The notes below the pieces were generated by a model, which was given only the letters and a program-made list of their open reading frames with translations, was not told the DNA's origin and searched no databases. Shown here piece after piece: positions 44,820 through 56,789 of a stretch of 64,000 bases of DNA. Each line of letters opens with the position of its first letter. Position 1 is the first letter of the stretch. A program made the position numbers and the translations under genes. This DNA comes from Blakeslea trispora (Eukaryota; Mucoromycota; Mucoromycetes; Mucorales; Choanephoraceae), in the NCBI GenBank assembly GCA_025331445.1, contig JAIWNE010000037.1, positions 186,001 to 250,000 of the forward strand. Direction: 5' to 3'.

Positions 44820-47282
44820 CAGTAGTCAAGGCCGTATTGAAAGAAATCTTTCATGTGAAGCTTCATTTTAGATGTCATTTGTTGTCTATTTTGATCAATG
44901 TATTGAAATGTCTCAGCTTTGAAGGCACCAAGTTCACTCTTGACAGACTGATGGGTAGTTTTTATGGCTTGAGCAATTTCAGGGATGAGCTTTCCGACTT
45001 GAGCGGTGAGAAAAAAGTGGTCAAGATCTTTGGGCATAGCGTCCAAGAGAGCGGTTTGGTAATGAAAGTACTCAGTACTACTGAAGACGCGATGCTTCCA
45101 AATGTCAAGGTGAGGATACTTTTGTTGCAGTACAACACAATCCTAAGGGAAAAAAGAAAAAGAATCTTAACTGATGTGTGTAGATGAAAGTTTATTTCTG
45201 AAAATAGTATTATACCTGAAAGAACACGATACAAAGATAAGAAATCAGCTGAATAAAATTGGCTTCAGATATATTGCCATCTTCTTCACAGTTTGGGTCA
45301 TCAAGAATCAACTCATCAGCGTTGGATGGATGGGATGTGTACTTGTCAATTTCTTTAAAAATTTGTTGCTGAAGATCAATGGGCGGTTAAACGGCAGTAC
45401 GAAACAGATGGAAGTTGCCTTGGGCACGAGGAAAGCCAGCAGCAGCACGAATACCCTGTTTGGGTATGGAGGTCAAGTAACAACCTGTCATTCGGTCAGA
45501 ACCCCATCTTCCCATGCGGCGAAGTTGGTTGTCAGGGACTTGCTCATCATCGATCATGTTGATAGCACTTGTACGGTAAACATGGGTGACCTTGGAGGTG
45601 CTGATGCCAACACTGCTGATAGCCCTCTTGTAATCTTGGTACTGAGTATCATACGAGTTTTGTTTTGTGCGATCCTTTCCCTTTAAGACATAAATGTCAT
45701 ACCTTTCAAGATGAAACTTAAAATATGTGAGACTTCATTAAGATGTATCAAGTGGATAGAAATAGATTACCGATTTTTTCGACTACTCAAATCTGGAAAG
45801 GGCTCATTCTCGAGCTCAAAGCGGGCAAAAATGTATAGGGCCAAGGCATCAATAGAGCAAGCTTCAACATTCATATGCCTTATGGCATAACCGTGCTCAA
45901 TTCGGGCATGCTGATTAGTTTTTCCTTGAAGCACGGCCAAGGTGAGGCAGTGGCAAGTGGTAGGATCTTCGTTGGGTAATTCAACAAAGTACAAATCTGG
46001 AGTGTGAAATTTAGGTAAATTTATATATAAAGAAATAGAGGGGACAAGTATAGTGAATAGTTTGAGACTGTTTTTACGTATGCCTTTATTATGAACAAAA
46101 TAAATGAGAGTATTTAAACCAATTGCTATCTACTATTGCCATTACGTCTTTGACTTCCTTTAGTCTTTACTCTTTACTAAATCTGGATATTCAAGAGAAC
46201 AATGTCATAGACTAGTTTGTGTCACCTTTAATGACATATTGACATTTTACTTTCTTTAGCAAGACTTATTGCTTATCATCTTCTTTAGTCCAGATTCATA
46301 GCACTTGCTAATGAAATCATTTTAGACTGACATAATGTTGGTAGGATTACTTAATCCAATTATGATGTAGATCTTTATATACAAATATAGACTTTAATTC
46401 TTAAGAAATTCATGTTCATACAAGCCAAACACGGCATGGAAGCTGCATCATTCTTTTGTTTTCACCACGAGCAATCATGGCATGGCCGAGCAAAAATCAA
46501 ATCGATTTCTCAAGTCTTCAAGAAAGTTTGTTAACAAGAAGTATCTTAAAAAAAAAGAAGCAAGACAAATAAAAAATGAGTTGCTTTATTCTTTATGTAA
46601 TTGTTTGGAATCTACCTTCCAACCAAAACAAGTTCCTTGAGTGTGTAGCCATCGGGTAAAGTATTTTTTCCACGGTCTTCGTATATTTCTTTTTTCCTTT
46701 TGAGGGTTTGTTGGGCATATGTAGACATGAAAGAGCAATAGATATGACCTCGGGGATGAGGGTGGGTGTTAATTTTTAGGGCAGTTTGTTGGTTGTATAG
46801 ATCAGAGACAACTTTGACATAGCCTTTAATAGCAGACTTGCTGAATGGGACAGGACGACCTTTGTCGTCCAACTTGCCATGCTCGCCCTTGGGGAGAATT
46901 TCTTGCTTTAAAAAAGCAGCATCTTTCCTTCTGTTACTAGTAGGCCATCATCAGATTTCATTTCATTGCATCACTTCTACAATTGAAATATAGATTAAAA
47001 ATAAAAATCAAATTTATTTCTTTATGCTTTAACATACAGAAAATCGTTCTTGGTTTTTAAGTAAGCAAGGTTTGTGTTTTCAGGTCGCAAAGAGACATTC
47101 TCAGCCAAGATTTCTTAACAAGCTCTTGATATAGACATGTTGTTGTTTATCATGACATTCATATTGCCCTGAAGGGTCATCATAGTCTTGTCACCCAAGT
47201 TGCAACCATTGACATCAACTTCAGGCACACCAGGCACCTCCAGGACCCTTTGTATAGATCCAGAACCAAAAAGACCAGACAT
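44820..47282 (-). pseudogene. Crypton/NDC10-like tyrosine recombinase, broken
   Basis: ATG 47282 starts MSGLFGSGSIQRV and the first exon runs through NTNLAYLKTKNDFL, with a TAA at 47115-47117. The next exon (about 46920-46612) has VPFSKSAIKGYVKVVSDLYN. After a gap without recognisable coding (about 46010-46600) the NDC10_II-like region follows: LAVLQGKTNQHARIEHGYAI, ALALYIFARFELENEP, KVTHVYRTSAINM and RRMGRWGSDRMTGCYLTS. The HxxR-like VYRTS motif and the presumed nucleophilic Tyr of GCYLTS fit a tyrosine recombinase. A second stop (TAA) lies at 45387-45389. The C-terminal helical exon ends at 44820. The GCR1_C domain expected next lies at 38182-38480. Such proteins are Crypton transposases or domesticated NDC10-type DNA-binding proteins; the nonsense codons and split make this copy a relic. 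Confidence 0.72.
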
Positions 47283-48679
47283 TGTAGAAAAAAAAAGGTG
47301 TTGAACGATTGAAATAAGGGTAGGCTTTTATAGCTTTGTTTTTAAAAAATTCGATTTCTTTAGGCAGATTGACACTTCTGAATATGTCAATTTTCTCAAT
47401 GTTTCGAAAATAGAAATAAGAAAAAAATTTCATCATTCAAATCTACCTTTATTTGGAGCTCGTCTCAGAGCGGGGTTAAAATGAATGAGACGGAGCTTGA
47501 GAGAAAAAAAATACCCTCTCAGTATATATGAAAATTATGGCAGTGATGGGAAGAAAGTATGTTTTCATCAACAGATTCAAGTCAAAATTATACCGAGAAG
47601 GAAAATGTCTTGGATTTGCATAAAAAGCAATTTTTACCGTTGAATGTATGGGATTTTTGTCTTTAAAAAGCAAACACATTTAGCAATGCGATATGATGGT
47701 ATTTAGTTCTTTTGCCTAAAACGTTTCTTTCAAAATAGCCTGACCCCCAACTTCCGAACTAATATGCTTTTTGCATCAAACACTCATTGTTTGTCCCCCA
47801 TTTTTAGCTGATAGCAATTTCGCACTCGTGCATCACTTTTTTTAATTTTTTTGCTAAAATGCACCTTGTCTGATATTTTTTTTGGCACTTACAATTTATT
47901 TTAAAGAAATTCGATGGATGAAAATAGCATGCACTTGGTCAACTTTTCCAATCTGCTTCAAACTTTTACCTAAACAACCTTGAACATGTAGGAGTAAAAT
48001 GAACAAAAAAAAATCGAATCGTTTATTCACTAAATCCATCAAATCTGCTCTCTAAAACTTATCGTGTGGGCCAAACTACCACAAATTAAATTTTCTTGCG
48101 CTGTAGTGATGAACAGAACTATTAGACATGTATTAATAATCCATACATGATGACTCATTAACTTGACTGTTTAAATTATTAGTTTGCAAGTCCAACATGA
48201 CTTCTTTTAGAATAGTATATAAACTCTTTAATCTTCTCTTATTAATAAACTCAACTATCATTTCTCTTATTTACTTTACACTTGGTTGTAGTTTGACATA
48301 TTCACTACCTAAATCCACATATTGTTATTAGTTCCCTTGATACTTATTACAGATCATTGCATTCATATATTACATCTCTTCTTTCTATATTACTTTATTC
48401 TCTTTACTTTACTTTATATCTCTAGTTGGACGACTTAAAACCTGGTGCTCATAACTTATAACCTTGCTGCCTAATTGCTCTGTTATATCTATTTGTTCTC
48501 TTTCTCAAGTTACTGCAAAAACTATCCTTTGTCCTGCAACAATACCTTGAAAAATAAAAAATTGCTTGCAAAATTTCATACTCCGATTTGAATTTCGTTG
48601 AGTTAGAGCTGAGTTTCGAGGTTCAGATACAGCAAAAACTAAAGATAGTCCTATAAAACCCAAATTTAAAAAATAATCA
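47283..48679. other. no gene; partial repeat copy
   Basis: Upstream region of the recombinase relic. 47455-47505 holds an inverted motif (agctcgtctca ... tgagacggagct), and 47515-47640 copies 42480-42654 in inverse orientation. The rest is AT-rich with no coding signal. Confidence 0.45.
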
Positions 48680-48752
48680 TGGAGAAGCTGGGCGTCGATC
48701 CCAGTGCCTCTCGCATGCTAAGCGAGCGCTCTACCATTTGAGCTACATCCCA
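48680..48752 (-). tRNA. tRNA-Ala (anticodon AGC), slightly degenerate
   Basis: On the minus strand a 73-base cloverleaf can be folded. The D arm is agctcaaatggtagagc. The anticodon stem ctcgc/gcgag encloses ttagcat, so the anticodon is AGC (Ala). The T arm ctggg/cccag encloses atcgacg. The acceptor stem is imperfect: positions 1-72 and 6-67 do not pair in my fold, so it may be a tRNA pseudogene. No intron is seen. It ends 56 bases before the CACTA element. Confidence 0.8.
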
Positions 48753-48808
48753 ATTTTGATTTATTGGGCCAAGTAATAGACATGTAGACAGTTTTCTAGG
48801 TAAAGCCC

Positions 48809-50646
48809 CACTACAGAAAATTGGGTTTTCCGGCCCGTAACTCATGCCCGAAAACATGAGTTATAGGGGTTGTTATAGAGGGTTATTTTGCAGCAAATTT
48901 ATAACTCGATGAAAAATGGTCAGAATGAGCTGAGACTTGGCATGAGTATATCTTTAACTATCTAGAATACATTTTTGCAAAAAAATTGAGACCTTTACAG
49001 CAAGTATTCATTGCTTTATAGCTGTTTAATTTCTAGTATTCTTTAACGTGTAAAAAAAAAATAATAAATTAATTTCAAAGTGTTTAAAAGTCCGGTTTTT
49101 ACCTCTACCAAATTTTCCTCTGCTAAAAATCAATTCAAAGCAAAATGAATCCATCAACCTGATTGGCTGAAACACTTTATTTTTTTTCTAAAGCATAAAG
49201 AAATTATGCAGTGTGCTAATGTTGTTGGTACATGTTGCAATGTTGCACATGAAGAGGCAGTGAGTAGTTCGTAGTGCTGCAAAAGTATTCCTGTTCTATT
49301 AGGAAAGGACTTTTGCGAATAGTTTATCGAAACAGTGGCTCATGAGCTCGTTATTCTCTTTATAAAAATAAAATAAAATAAAAACACTGCTTTAAAAAGA
49401 GTGATGCTGGTTATTTTGTACAAGTTGAAGAAAGAGTAATGATGTCGTTGTTCTTTTCACTAAATGAAAAAGAGGTATCGAAAAGTTCATGCTGAATAAC
49501 AAAAAAAAAGAGAAGCTCGATACAACCGAAAAAAAGAGATTAATAAAAAAAAATAAAAAAAAGAGAGAGGAATTACTGTAGTCATGTAAAAGGTAAATTA
49601 TTTTTTATTTGAAAGTGTGAACTAACAATCAGGAAAGGCTCTGATAAAGACTGTAATGTACACTAATGTCTTGAATAGCTTTGGGTTGTTTAAAAGAAAA
49701 AAAAAGATTTAAACATATGCTGTCGCTCAAAAAATTGTTTATAAAGAGAATGCTTCTACATTACTTCCAACTGTTTGTGCGAATCACTGTTGCTGGTCTC
49801 AAGAGTGCAGTATATTGAGCAAGCCCACTTAAAATTACTAGATAAAAGAAGTCGAATGTTTCTTTTTGCAGATAAAGATTCACTAGTTAAAGCTTTGCAT
49901 GTAAAACAACTTCATATAAAGAAATAAAAAAAAAGCCGGTGGTTTATTGTTGTTATTAGAGTTCGTTATTTAGTATTTCTACAAGTTGAGATGAGCTTAT
50001 ATGGTTTGCGTAGTCTGATCAGTCGTATGTTGCAACTGAGATTCTCTTAAAGTCGATAGTCTTGAATTAAAAAAAAAAAGAGTATTCTCCTACTGTAACC
50101 AATTAAAAAAATCAAAGGTAAAGAAAAGTCAGCAACACCAGCAAGCGTAGTCAAAAAAAAAAACTCTGATCGGTCTCGAATATTTAATAGCAGATAGCTG
50201 TATTTGAACAAACTTCTTTACATTGGATATATTAGGAAGGCATCTTATCCTAAAACAGAGTAAAGGAGTATAAAGAATGAGAGTGTAGTCTTTGACTGTA
50301 ATAGTTAATGAGATAATATACACATTAATTTAAATAAAAAGCTTTGCTGTATCCATAGATACCAAAATCATAAAATGTTTCGGTTTAATATACATCTACC
50401 AAAAGGGATCATTCATCAACCGACATCCTTAATCATCCAAAGACATTGTTTCCGATCAAAGGTTTCTAATCAATAAAAGTTTTCATTTGTCCTTGATCAA
50501 GGAACGAATAATATGTTGCTCAACTCATTCGATTTTTATCAAAGCAGACAAATTTTGAAGAGAGAAAAAGTATAAAAGGACCATTGAAAAAACCACTTGA
50601 ATGACCATATATTCTTTATTCTAAATCCATCAATTACCTTACCGAA
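48809..50646 (+). repeat. CACTA left terminal and subterminal region
   Basis: 1.8 kb without genes. Inverted taactcatg/catgagttat motifs at 48837-48864 are probably binding sites of the transposition proteins. Around 48935-49070 it resembles 5275-5400 of CACTA copy A. Most of the rest is AT-rich leader with poly-A runs. Confidence 0.75.
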
Positions 50647-53021
50647 ATGTCTACTCGTATTACTGAAAGATGTTACTACTGTCACTGTGATGAATGTGGT
50701 GTTCTTCCTCCTCCCAGACCTCTCTTGAACCAAGCTGAATACAATTACCATGTCAGAACCAAGAAGTTTGGAGGTATGAAGTATGCTAAGTGGAGAGCTT
50801 CTTACAGTAAGTATATGACTTGTAAATAACAGCCCTCGATTCTAACTTGTATTTGTTTTTCTTTTCTGTTTAGGTGGAAGAACTGCTGCCGCCACTACAC
50901 CTGCCTACTACCGCAGAAGAGTTGCCACAGTTAGTGCTCCTGTCGATGAAGGTAAACAGTTGAATAAGTCGTGCTGTAGTGTTGAATCGTATCTAACTAG
51001 CTTCTAGTCGACTCAGAGCATTTTGATTCGATGGATTACACTATGGATGAAGCTGTTGATGATGAAGTTGAAGCCAATGACGATGATATTGAGAGTGTTG
51101 ATGCCGCTTCTGATGACGAAGATCTATATGATGAATTTGTTTCTTGTTGTAAGTAGTATTCTATTATTATCAGTTAGAACGATAGACTAATTCTCATGTT
51201 TCTTTTCACTTAGCCAACAAAATCCCTCAGTCTGAGACTTCCAAGATCCTTTCGTCCATGGTCTCCAAACTACACGACAACAACCTTTCAAATGTCCTGA
51301 CTGAAGATGTAATGCAAACCCTCAACAAGGTACTAGAAATTCATGGCGACGAATATCGATTTCCAAAAACTGTGGCTACCTTTGTCGACCGTAATTCTCT
51401 CAAAGCATTGAGCACAGATGGCATAACATACTACGCAGCGTGTCCATCTTGTCACCATCTCACAACCATGGAAAGCGAGCCAACCCAAGAAGAAAAAATT
51501 TGTAATCAGCCATTGCAAGGCGCCATTTTCAAGCCCACTGGATCCGGTGAGTTTTGTAATGGCTTGGTGTACGAAAACAACAAGAGTGTTGAAAATGGCA
51601 AGCTTATTCCCAAGTTAGTTTATCCATACTGTTCTATTCCCGCTACCTTGAAGAAGTTCTTTTTACGAAAAGACTTCTCTGACCAAATCAAGGCATGAAA
51701 AAACCGTAGTCCTGCTGAGGAGTACCTTTGTGATGTTTATGATGCTGCTGGCTTTCTTGGGTTCAAGTCCTCTCCTTCCGAGCCTCCTTTTGTTACTTTG
51801 TCTGATTATAACCTTCTGTTCACTTTAAACATTGACTGGTTTAGTCCATTTGGTACAAACCACAGTGTTGGTTGTATCAATCTTACAATTATGAACCTGC
51901 CAAAGAAAAATGGCCAAGATTTAAAGAAGAATATGATTCTTGTTGGCGTAATCCCTGGTCCTTGTGAGCCCCCAACTACAGCAATCAACCACTACCTTGT
52001 TCCCTTGGTTGAAGATCTCAAGACGCTCTTAGAAGGTGTGTCGATGAAGATGGTGATGTCAGATGGCACTATACAAAACAACTAAGTCAGAGCATGCTTG
52101 TACGCTATCAGCTCGGATCTACCAGCCACGAAGAAGCTTGCTGCAAGTATGTCTTTCAACAGTGGATTCGGGTGTCACATGTGTAAAACATTCTTTCCAA
52201 GATTTGAAGGCACAGGTAACAACCGTAACTATTGCCATTGGAACTGCAATGATTGGGAGCCTAGAACAGCAAATGAAACAAAAAGAAGCTCTGAAGCATG
52301 GAAAAATGCAAGGACTGTTGGTGAAAGAAATATGTTGGAGAAGAATAGCGGTGTGAGGTACTCAGTTCTCTTCGAGTTGCCTTACTATTCGTACAGTTGT
52401 ATCGCTATCGAGCCCATGCATGCATTGTACCTCGGTGTTGTCAAGAGGGCACTAAAGACTATGATTCCAGAAGGTGCATTGCCCAGTATCAAGAAGACGA
52501 TGCCAGAAAGCATTGCATACGGCCCACACGCTTCCTGTGCCTCAATGGCCAAAAAGATGACAAAAGAGGGTTTCCCCCACGTCAAAGCTGTGGAGTTCAA
52601 AGCCTTTATAACAACCTTCGCCGAGCGTGTCCTCTCCCCTCCTGTTCTCGATGCCTCTGATCACTCTTTGATCATGCATCTGATAAACGCCTTGAAGCTT
52701 CTAAACAGTAACGCGATTAAAAAGACCGATGTTGAAGTAGTTCATCAACACTTACTTTCTTTTGCCCAAGGGTTTGAACAACGGTATGGCACCCGCTCTG
52801 TTACTCCCAATTTCCATTTCATGCTTCACCTCCGTGAATGCATTGATAAATTTGGTCCAATCTCTTGCTTCTGGGGTTTTGGCTTCGAACGCAACAATTT
52901 TTTCATCAAAAATATAACCACGAATCACAAACGTCATTTTGAAAAGACTTACATGCACAGAATGCAACAAATTATTTTTTCAAACGATTATGCTTCTGTT
53001 GCTCATTATGATTCCAGTTAA
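50647..53021 (+). pseudogene. tnp2-type (Transposase_21) transposase, two nonsense codons
   Basis: Four exons in phase: 50647-50806, 50874-50951, 51008-51148 and 51214-53021 (2187 bases, 728 residues). Exon 1 has YYCHCDEC, exons 2-3 are acidic, and the long exon has CPSCHH, NIDWFSPFGTNHSVGC, KKNMILVGVIPGP, SSDLPATK, FGCHMCK, NYCHWNCNDW, AIEPMHALYLG and VTPNFHFMLHLREC. These are the blocks of the Transposase_21 family. Two codons are stops: TGA at 51696-51698, where copy 3 has Trp, and TAA at 52083-52085. Both are substitutions, not homopolymer indels, so the gene is probably truly inactive. It would cut at the CACTA ends. Confidence 0.9.
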
Positions 53022-53422
53022 TCTCTTCCTTTGCTTCTTTTTATTATCTATAGACTATTTTTTTTGTATTACTATTCCATATCTTTAATAAAAAAATTAT
53101 TAAAAAAGAAAGCATTTGTTATAAAGTTGAAAGTATAATACCCGAGTCATTTCGCGATGACAATAACTTAGCAAGTCGTGTCCTATAAAGCGTTGCTCTG
53201 CAACTGGTTAGTATCCTTGGCCGCATAAAGAACTCGACATATTCATTATTGGCAATTTTGAACGAAAAAAAAAAGAGAAAAGAGACTGCATTCCAATCGA
53301 TGTATCTTAAATAAATCAATTCATGCATCTCATAATAATTTTCACATTTTTCTCTCACTCTTTTTTAAATCGTCTTAACACTCAACTATGTACCAAGAAT
53401 TGAACAACTCTCAATCAACGGT

Positions 53423-54101
53423 ATGGAACTCGTACCTTTTGGATCAGACAGTTCTATCCACAGAGAAACTATCTTCAAGTTCTCTAAGAAAAATGGTGAT
53501 CCTATGGGCCATGAACAGTTGCGAGAGGATGGCCATGTGTTGGTTTCTTTTGCTAAAAGAGCATCCAACAGACTCAGTCAAGAGGATTTTGAATGTTTAA
53601 AGGCGTATTATGAAAGAAAATACGAGACACCTCTCGAGGTACCCAACGAGGTCCAAAAAGTCAAGAAAATCAAAGTACTTGGATATGTTTAGGTTCCTGA
53701 CTGACAGGCCGAAACAATGCAGCACAAGTTTATGCATTTCGTCCTGACGCATATGAGAGTGATGATTTGGAGAGGGTATTGGATACCCGAGGTGAAGAAC
53801 ATCTGCGTGCAGGAACCGTGGAGTACTTTTTTTTCATGACACTGTGTATCATGAAAATGACGAGAGCTTCTTGACCAAGCATTGCTTTGCGTTCGTTAGC
53901 TGGTACAAGAACCCTCGTGTTGGCGTAGAAGACTTTACAACTGGCACGAGCGATACGAATCGTCCTTTTCGTAAGGAATATGAGCAAAAAAGCTCATACA
54001 GCATCTTGCCTGTGCATAAATTGTATGTGCCTATAAGCATTTGTGCAACTGAAATCGATGGGGTTTTCGTTGCTCTTCCATTGACACGAATGTTTTTTTA
54101 A
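53423..54101 (+). pseudogene. CACTA ORF2, decayed copy
   Basis: Homologous to 62416-63126. The first part (KFSKKNGDPMG, SNRLSQEDFECLKAYYERKY) aligns with copy 3. It stops at a TAG near 53690, resumes in another frame as LTGRNNAAQVYAFRPDAYE, and changes frame again at an eight-T run near 53827-53834. From there HCFAFVSWYKNPRVGVEDF and SILPVHKLYVPI continue to a stop at 54101. Function is unknown. Confidence 0.75.
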
Positions 54102-54173
54102 ATAAATAATACACACTTTTTTTTTATTTTTTATGCATTTATTCTAGTTTCAACAAAAAAAAGAAAAGATAAA

Positions 54174-55325
54174 CTACAAAAGTTCGTGATCAACAGCCCA
54201 AGCGGGTAGATGCACTATGTTTCTTGTGCTTCTGTTGGTGATTGTCTTGACCACTCGAGATCCCAGTTCAGTTGTTTGGAAGCTGTTGTTTCGCTTGCGA
54301 TTGTCGGCAAGACGAAGTTTATCGAGCTTGTCGAAAAAATCAGTGCACTAGATAAAGGTGTTGGTAAACAGTGTTCTCTTTTTTACATTCATATCTTAAC
54401 TTACTCTTTGCTTTCTATAGTGAGGAACTCCTCTGGCCCTAAGTTGCCGGCCTTCCTCATTGTATTCATCTTCTTGATCGGAGATCATTTCAGCAGTCAA
54501 TACTTGCAGACATTCCTCATGTGGACCAAAGATGCCATCAAGTTCGTTTCGATGATTCTCATATGTCTCTCTTCTTCTGTCCAAGAGCTAAGTCAAAAAA
54601 GTAAATGCATTGTTGAGTAAGAGAGTTTTACAAGGTCACTTTACACAAGTTGAACTTACATATGTTTTGCGAGTGTTGTACTTTGTTCTCTTCTTCAAAC
54701 GTTCCTGTTCAGCCACACTCAACTCTGCCTTTCTCATGGTATTTCTTTGTTGGTTGTACTGTTGAGTTAGGACTTCCTTAATGTACCTCTTTGCCATGTC
54801 TCTAGGCCACAGGTAATGGGAGGTAGCGTAGATGTACGAGTGACAGTTCAAGGTATTTTCAATGATGTGATTTACATTGGGACCATTGTTGGGCCCATTG
54901 ATAAGTTTTTCACCAAGATTCCAACCAGCAATGCCCAACTGTTTTTCCTGTTCATCTAAAATGATTGACTAGAATGGCTATTAGAAGATGATTTCCTTAA
55001 ATCAACAGGTATTGATACTAACACGTATTTGCTTGAGCTCAATTTTTGACCCAGGAAAGCCATGTCTATTGTCTGCAGCAGGCTTGTTGTTGAACTTAGC
55101 CTTGAGTTCCTCATGGTCTGCAGACAGGTGGTCGAACTTGGTCTGGTATAACTCCAAGGATCTTTTCGTAGTATCCAATTCCTGAACTACTTCATCCAAC
55201 TTACGCTCTATTGCCGAGTTGTTGGAGCGAGGGGTTGGAATAATACGACGAGAGCTGGTTCCAACAGATGGAATGACTCTGGTGTTGATAGCGGTGTTGT
55301 TGTTAGTGGCAGTAGTGTGGAACAT
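54174..55325 (-). CDS. CACTA ORF3, intact, four exons, unknown function
   Basis: Exons on the minus strand are 55325-55025, 54955-54660, 54587-54405 and 54347-54174, all GT-AG and in phase: 954 bases, 317 residues. The N-terminus is Thr/Asn/Arg-rich, then a coiled-coil-like stretch (IERKLDEVVQELDTTKRSLE), a Trp/basic region (WNLGEKL ... LWPRDMAKRYIKEVLTQQ), a basic segment (EQERLKKRTKYNTRKTY), an acidic FGPHEEC ... MISDQEDEY motif, then HYRKQR and a final FFDKLDKLR block. The same order is seen at 63150-64000. It converges tail to tail with ORF2 (73 bases apart). It could be the accessory DNA-binding protein of the element, comparable in role to plant TnpA, or a structural partner of the transposase; this is inference from position and composition. 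Confidence 0.75.
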
Positions 55326-56787
55326 GTTGTTATTTTATAATTAGAGATATAAGCAGAAAGGATCACAAAAGCTGTCAGTTACCAAGCCTTTTATACTTAT
55401 AGTATTAGATGTTACGATCTAAAGTATTTTGACACATTCGGAATCTGAATGAAACTTGGCTTGAGCGCCGAATAGATCAGGATGAAATATCAGATAGCTA
55501 AAAACCAATTAAAATTTTTTCAATCTCTTTTTCTCTTTCTTTTGTTTCTTTTTGTTTTCTTTAAGCTTTTCCGAGTGATTCATGGTACGTATCTCCTTAT
55601 TAAAAAAAGAAATGTGTTTATTAATATGAATCAATGTATAGTATTGCAAGACAAGTAACTGGTTTTAGTTGGTGCTATGTTTAGTAAGAGAGGGTAAGTG
55701 ATCGATCATCTTTTTCTGAAGCAAATCTAACAATGTCTTCCGTAGTAATTGACGGCTACTTACCTTATCCTAAAGATGTGTCTAAAGGGCTAAAGAGGTC
55801 CATTATTTGTAATACTGTAAGTAAAAAAAAATCTACAAATGTTTGTTTCTTTGCTGATATTAACTTGGATTTATCTAATAGACGCTCTATCTTCTATCTC
55901 TATTGCAAAGGCTAGTGGCCATGGTTACTAAAAGGTAAATAAGTTATTGATTGCTCATTTTTTCGATTGTTTCTAATGATTATTTCTTTATTTTGATAGT
56001 TTATTTCTGCTTTCTATCTATTATTTACTGGTTACAAGAAGAGATCTAGATGGATTCTATTCTATTCTGAATGAATGACAAGAAAAATACGGTCAAAACG
56101 ATGCATCTAAAGGTAAGTGCAGTATGTAAAGACTACCACAGCTATGGCTGGGTAAAGAGGTAAAGAAGGGTATGGGGGACCCAGTATGTAGAGCATTAGA
56201 TTAGCCAATGATGTACGAATCAAGATCCAATGGATCGATCGTATAAACAATTTTTTTATTAAATAAACCAATAATATAAAAGAATCCAAACGACGTTTTC
56301 CGTATTATATTTTAACCGAGTGGTAAATGAGTAATAATGAAAGGCATATCAGCCAATAAAGAAAAGCAATGAGTACCAAATAAAGCATACATCTTTAAAC
56401 CAAGGTTAAATAGCAAAGGAGTGTATTTGAAATGTTTGTGTAAAAATGTAACATGAGAGAGCCTATGGGAGTTTAACAGTCTAAAGACCGAAAGAAACAC
56501 AAAGAGCTTCCTTAAGCCAATGACATGAAGCATACTTCAATCAAAAGAGCAAATAAGATGAAAGGATTGCACTGTAACTAATGAAAGAAAACATGAGTTA
56601 TATGGTACATACAGACTATAGCTAATGAAATTCGCCTGCTTAAAAAACCATGAGTTATACCCAGGTTAAGGCATATAACTCATGAGGTGAGCTATACATG
56701 CTATTTTGAACATTAGTTAAATTTATGAGTTATACGCAGGATATGCCCTATTCCTGCGTGTAACTCATGTTTTTTTTTTCTGTAGTG
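55326..56787 (-). repeat. CACTA right terminal and subterminal region
   Basis: 1.46 kb without recognised genes. Near the end, catgagttat/ataactcatg motifs recur at about 56593, 56649, 56677, 56725 and 56759, before the terminal ttttctgtagtg. Density of this motif at both ends marks it as a subterminal repeat. Confidence 0.75.
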
Positions 56788-56789
56788 CC

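Larger units (their letters stand above)
48809..56787 (+). mobile_element. complete CACTA transposon with three genes, 7.98 kb
   Basis: The left end is CACTACAGAAAA (48809-48820) and the right end its exact complement (56776-56787). The flanking trinucleotide is ccc on both sides (48806-48808 and 56788-56790), the 3-base duplication typical of CACTA/EnSpm. Repeats of taactcatg/catgagtta lie just inside both ends. The interior carries a tnp2-type transposase gene and ORF2 on the plus strand and ORF3 on the minus strand, with ORF2 and ORF3 convergent. Confidence 0.92.

Noticed and set aside
45174..45686. 170-residue plus-strand frame, and a Val/Ala-rich 216-residue frame at 44537-45187
   Set aside because: Both are antisense to the tyrosine recombinase exons, whose minus-strand reading has family motifs; the valine-rich stretch is a repeat artefact.
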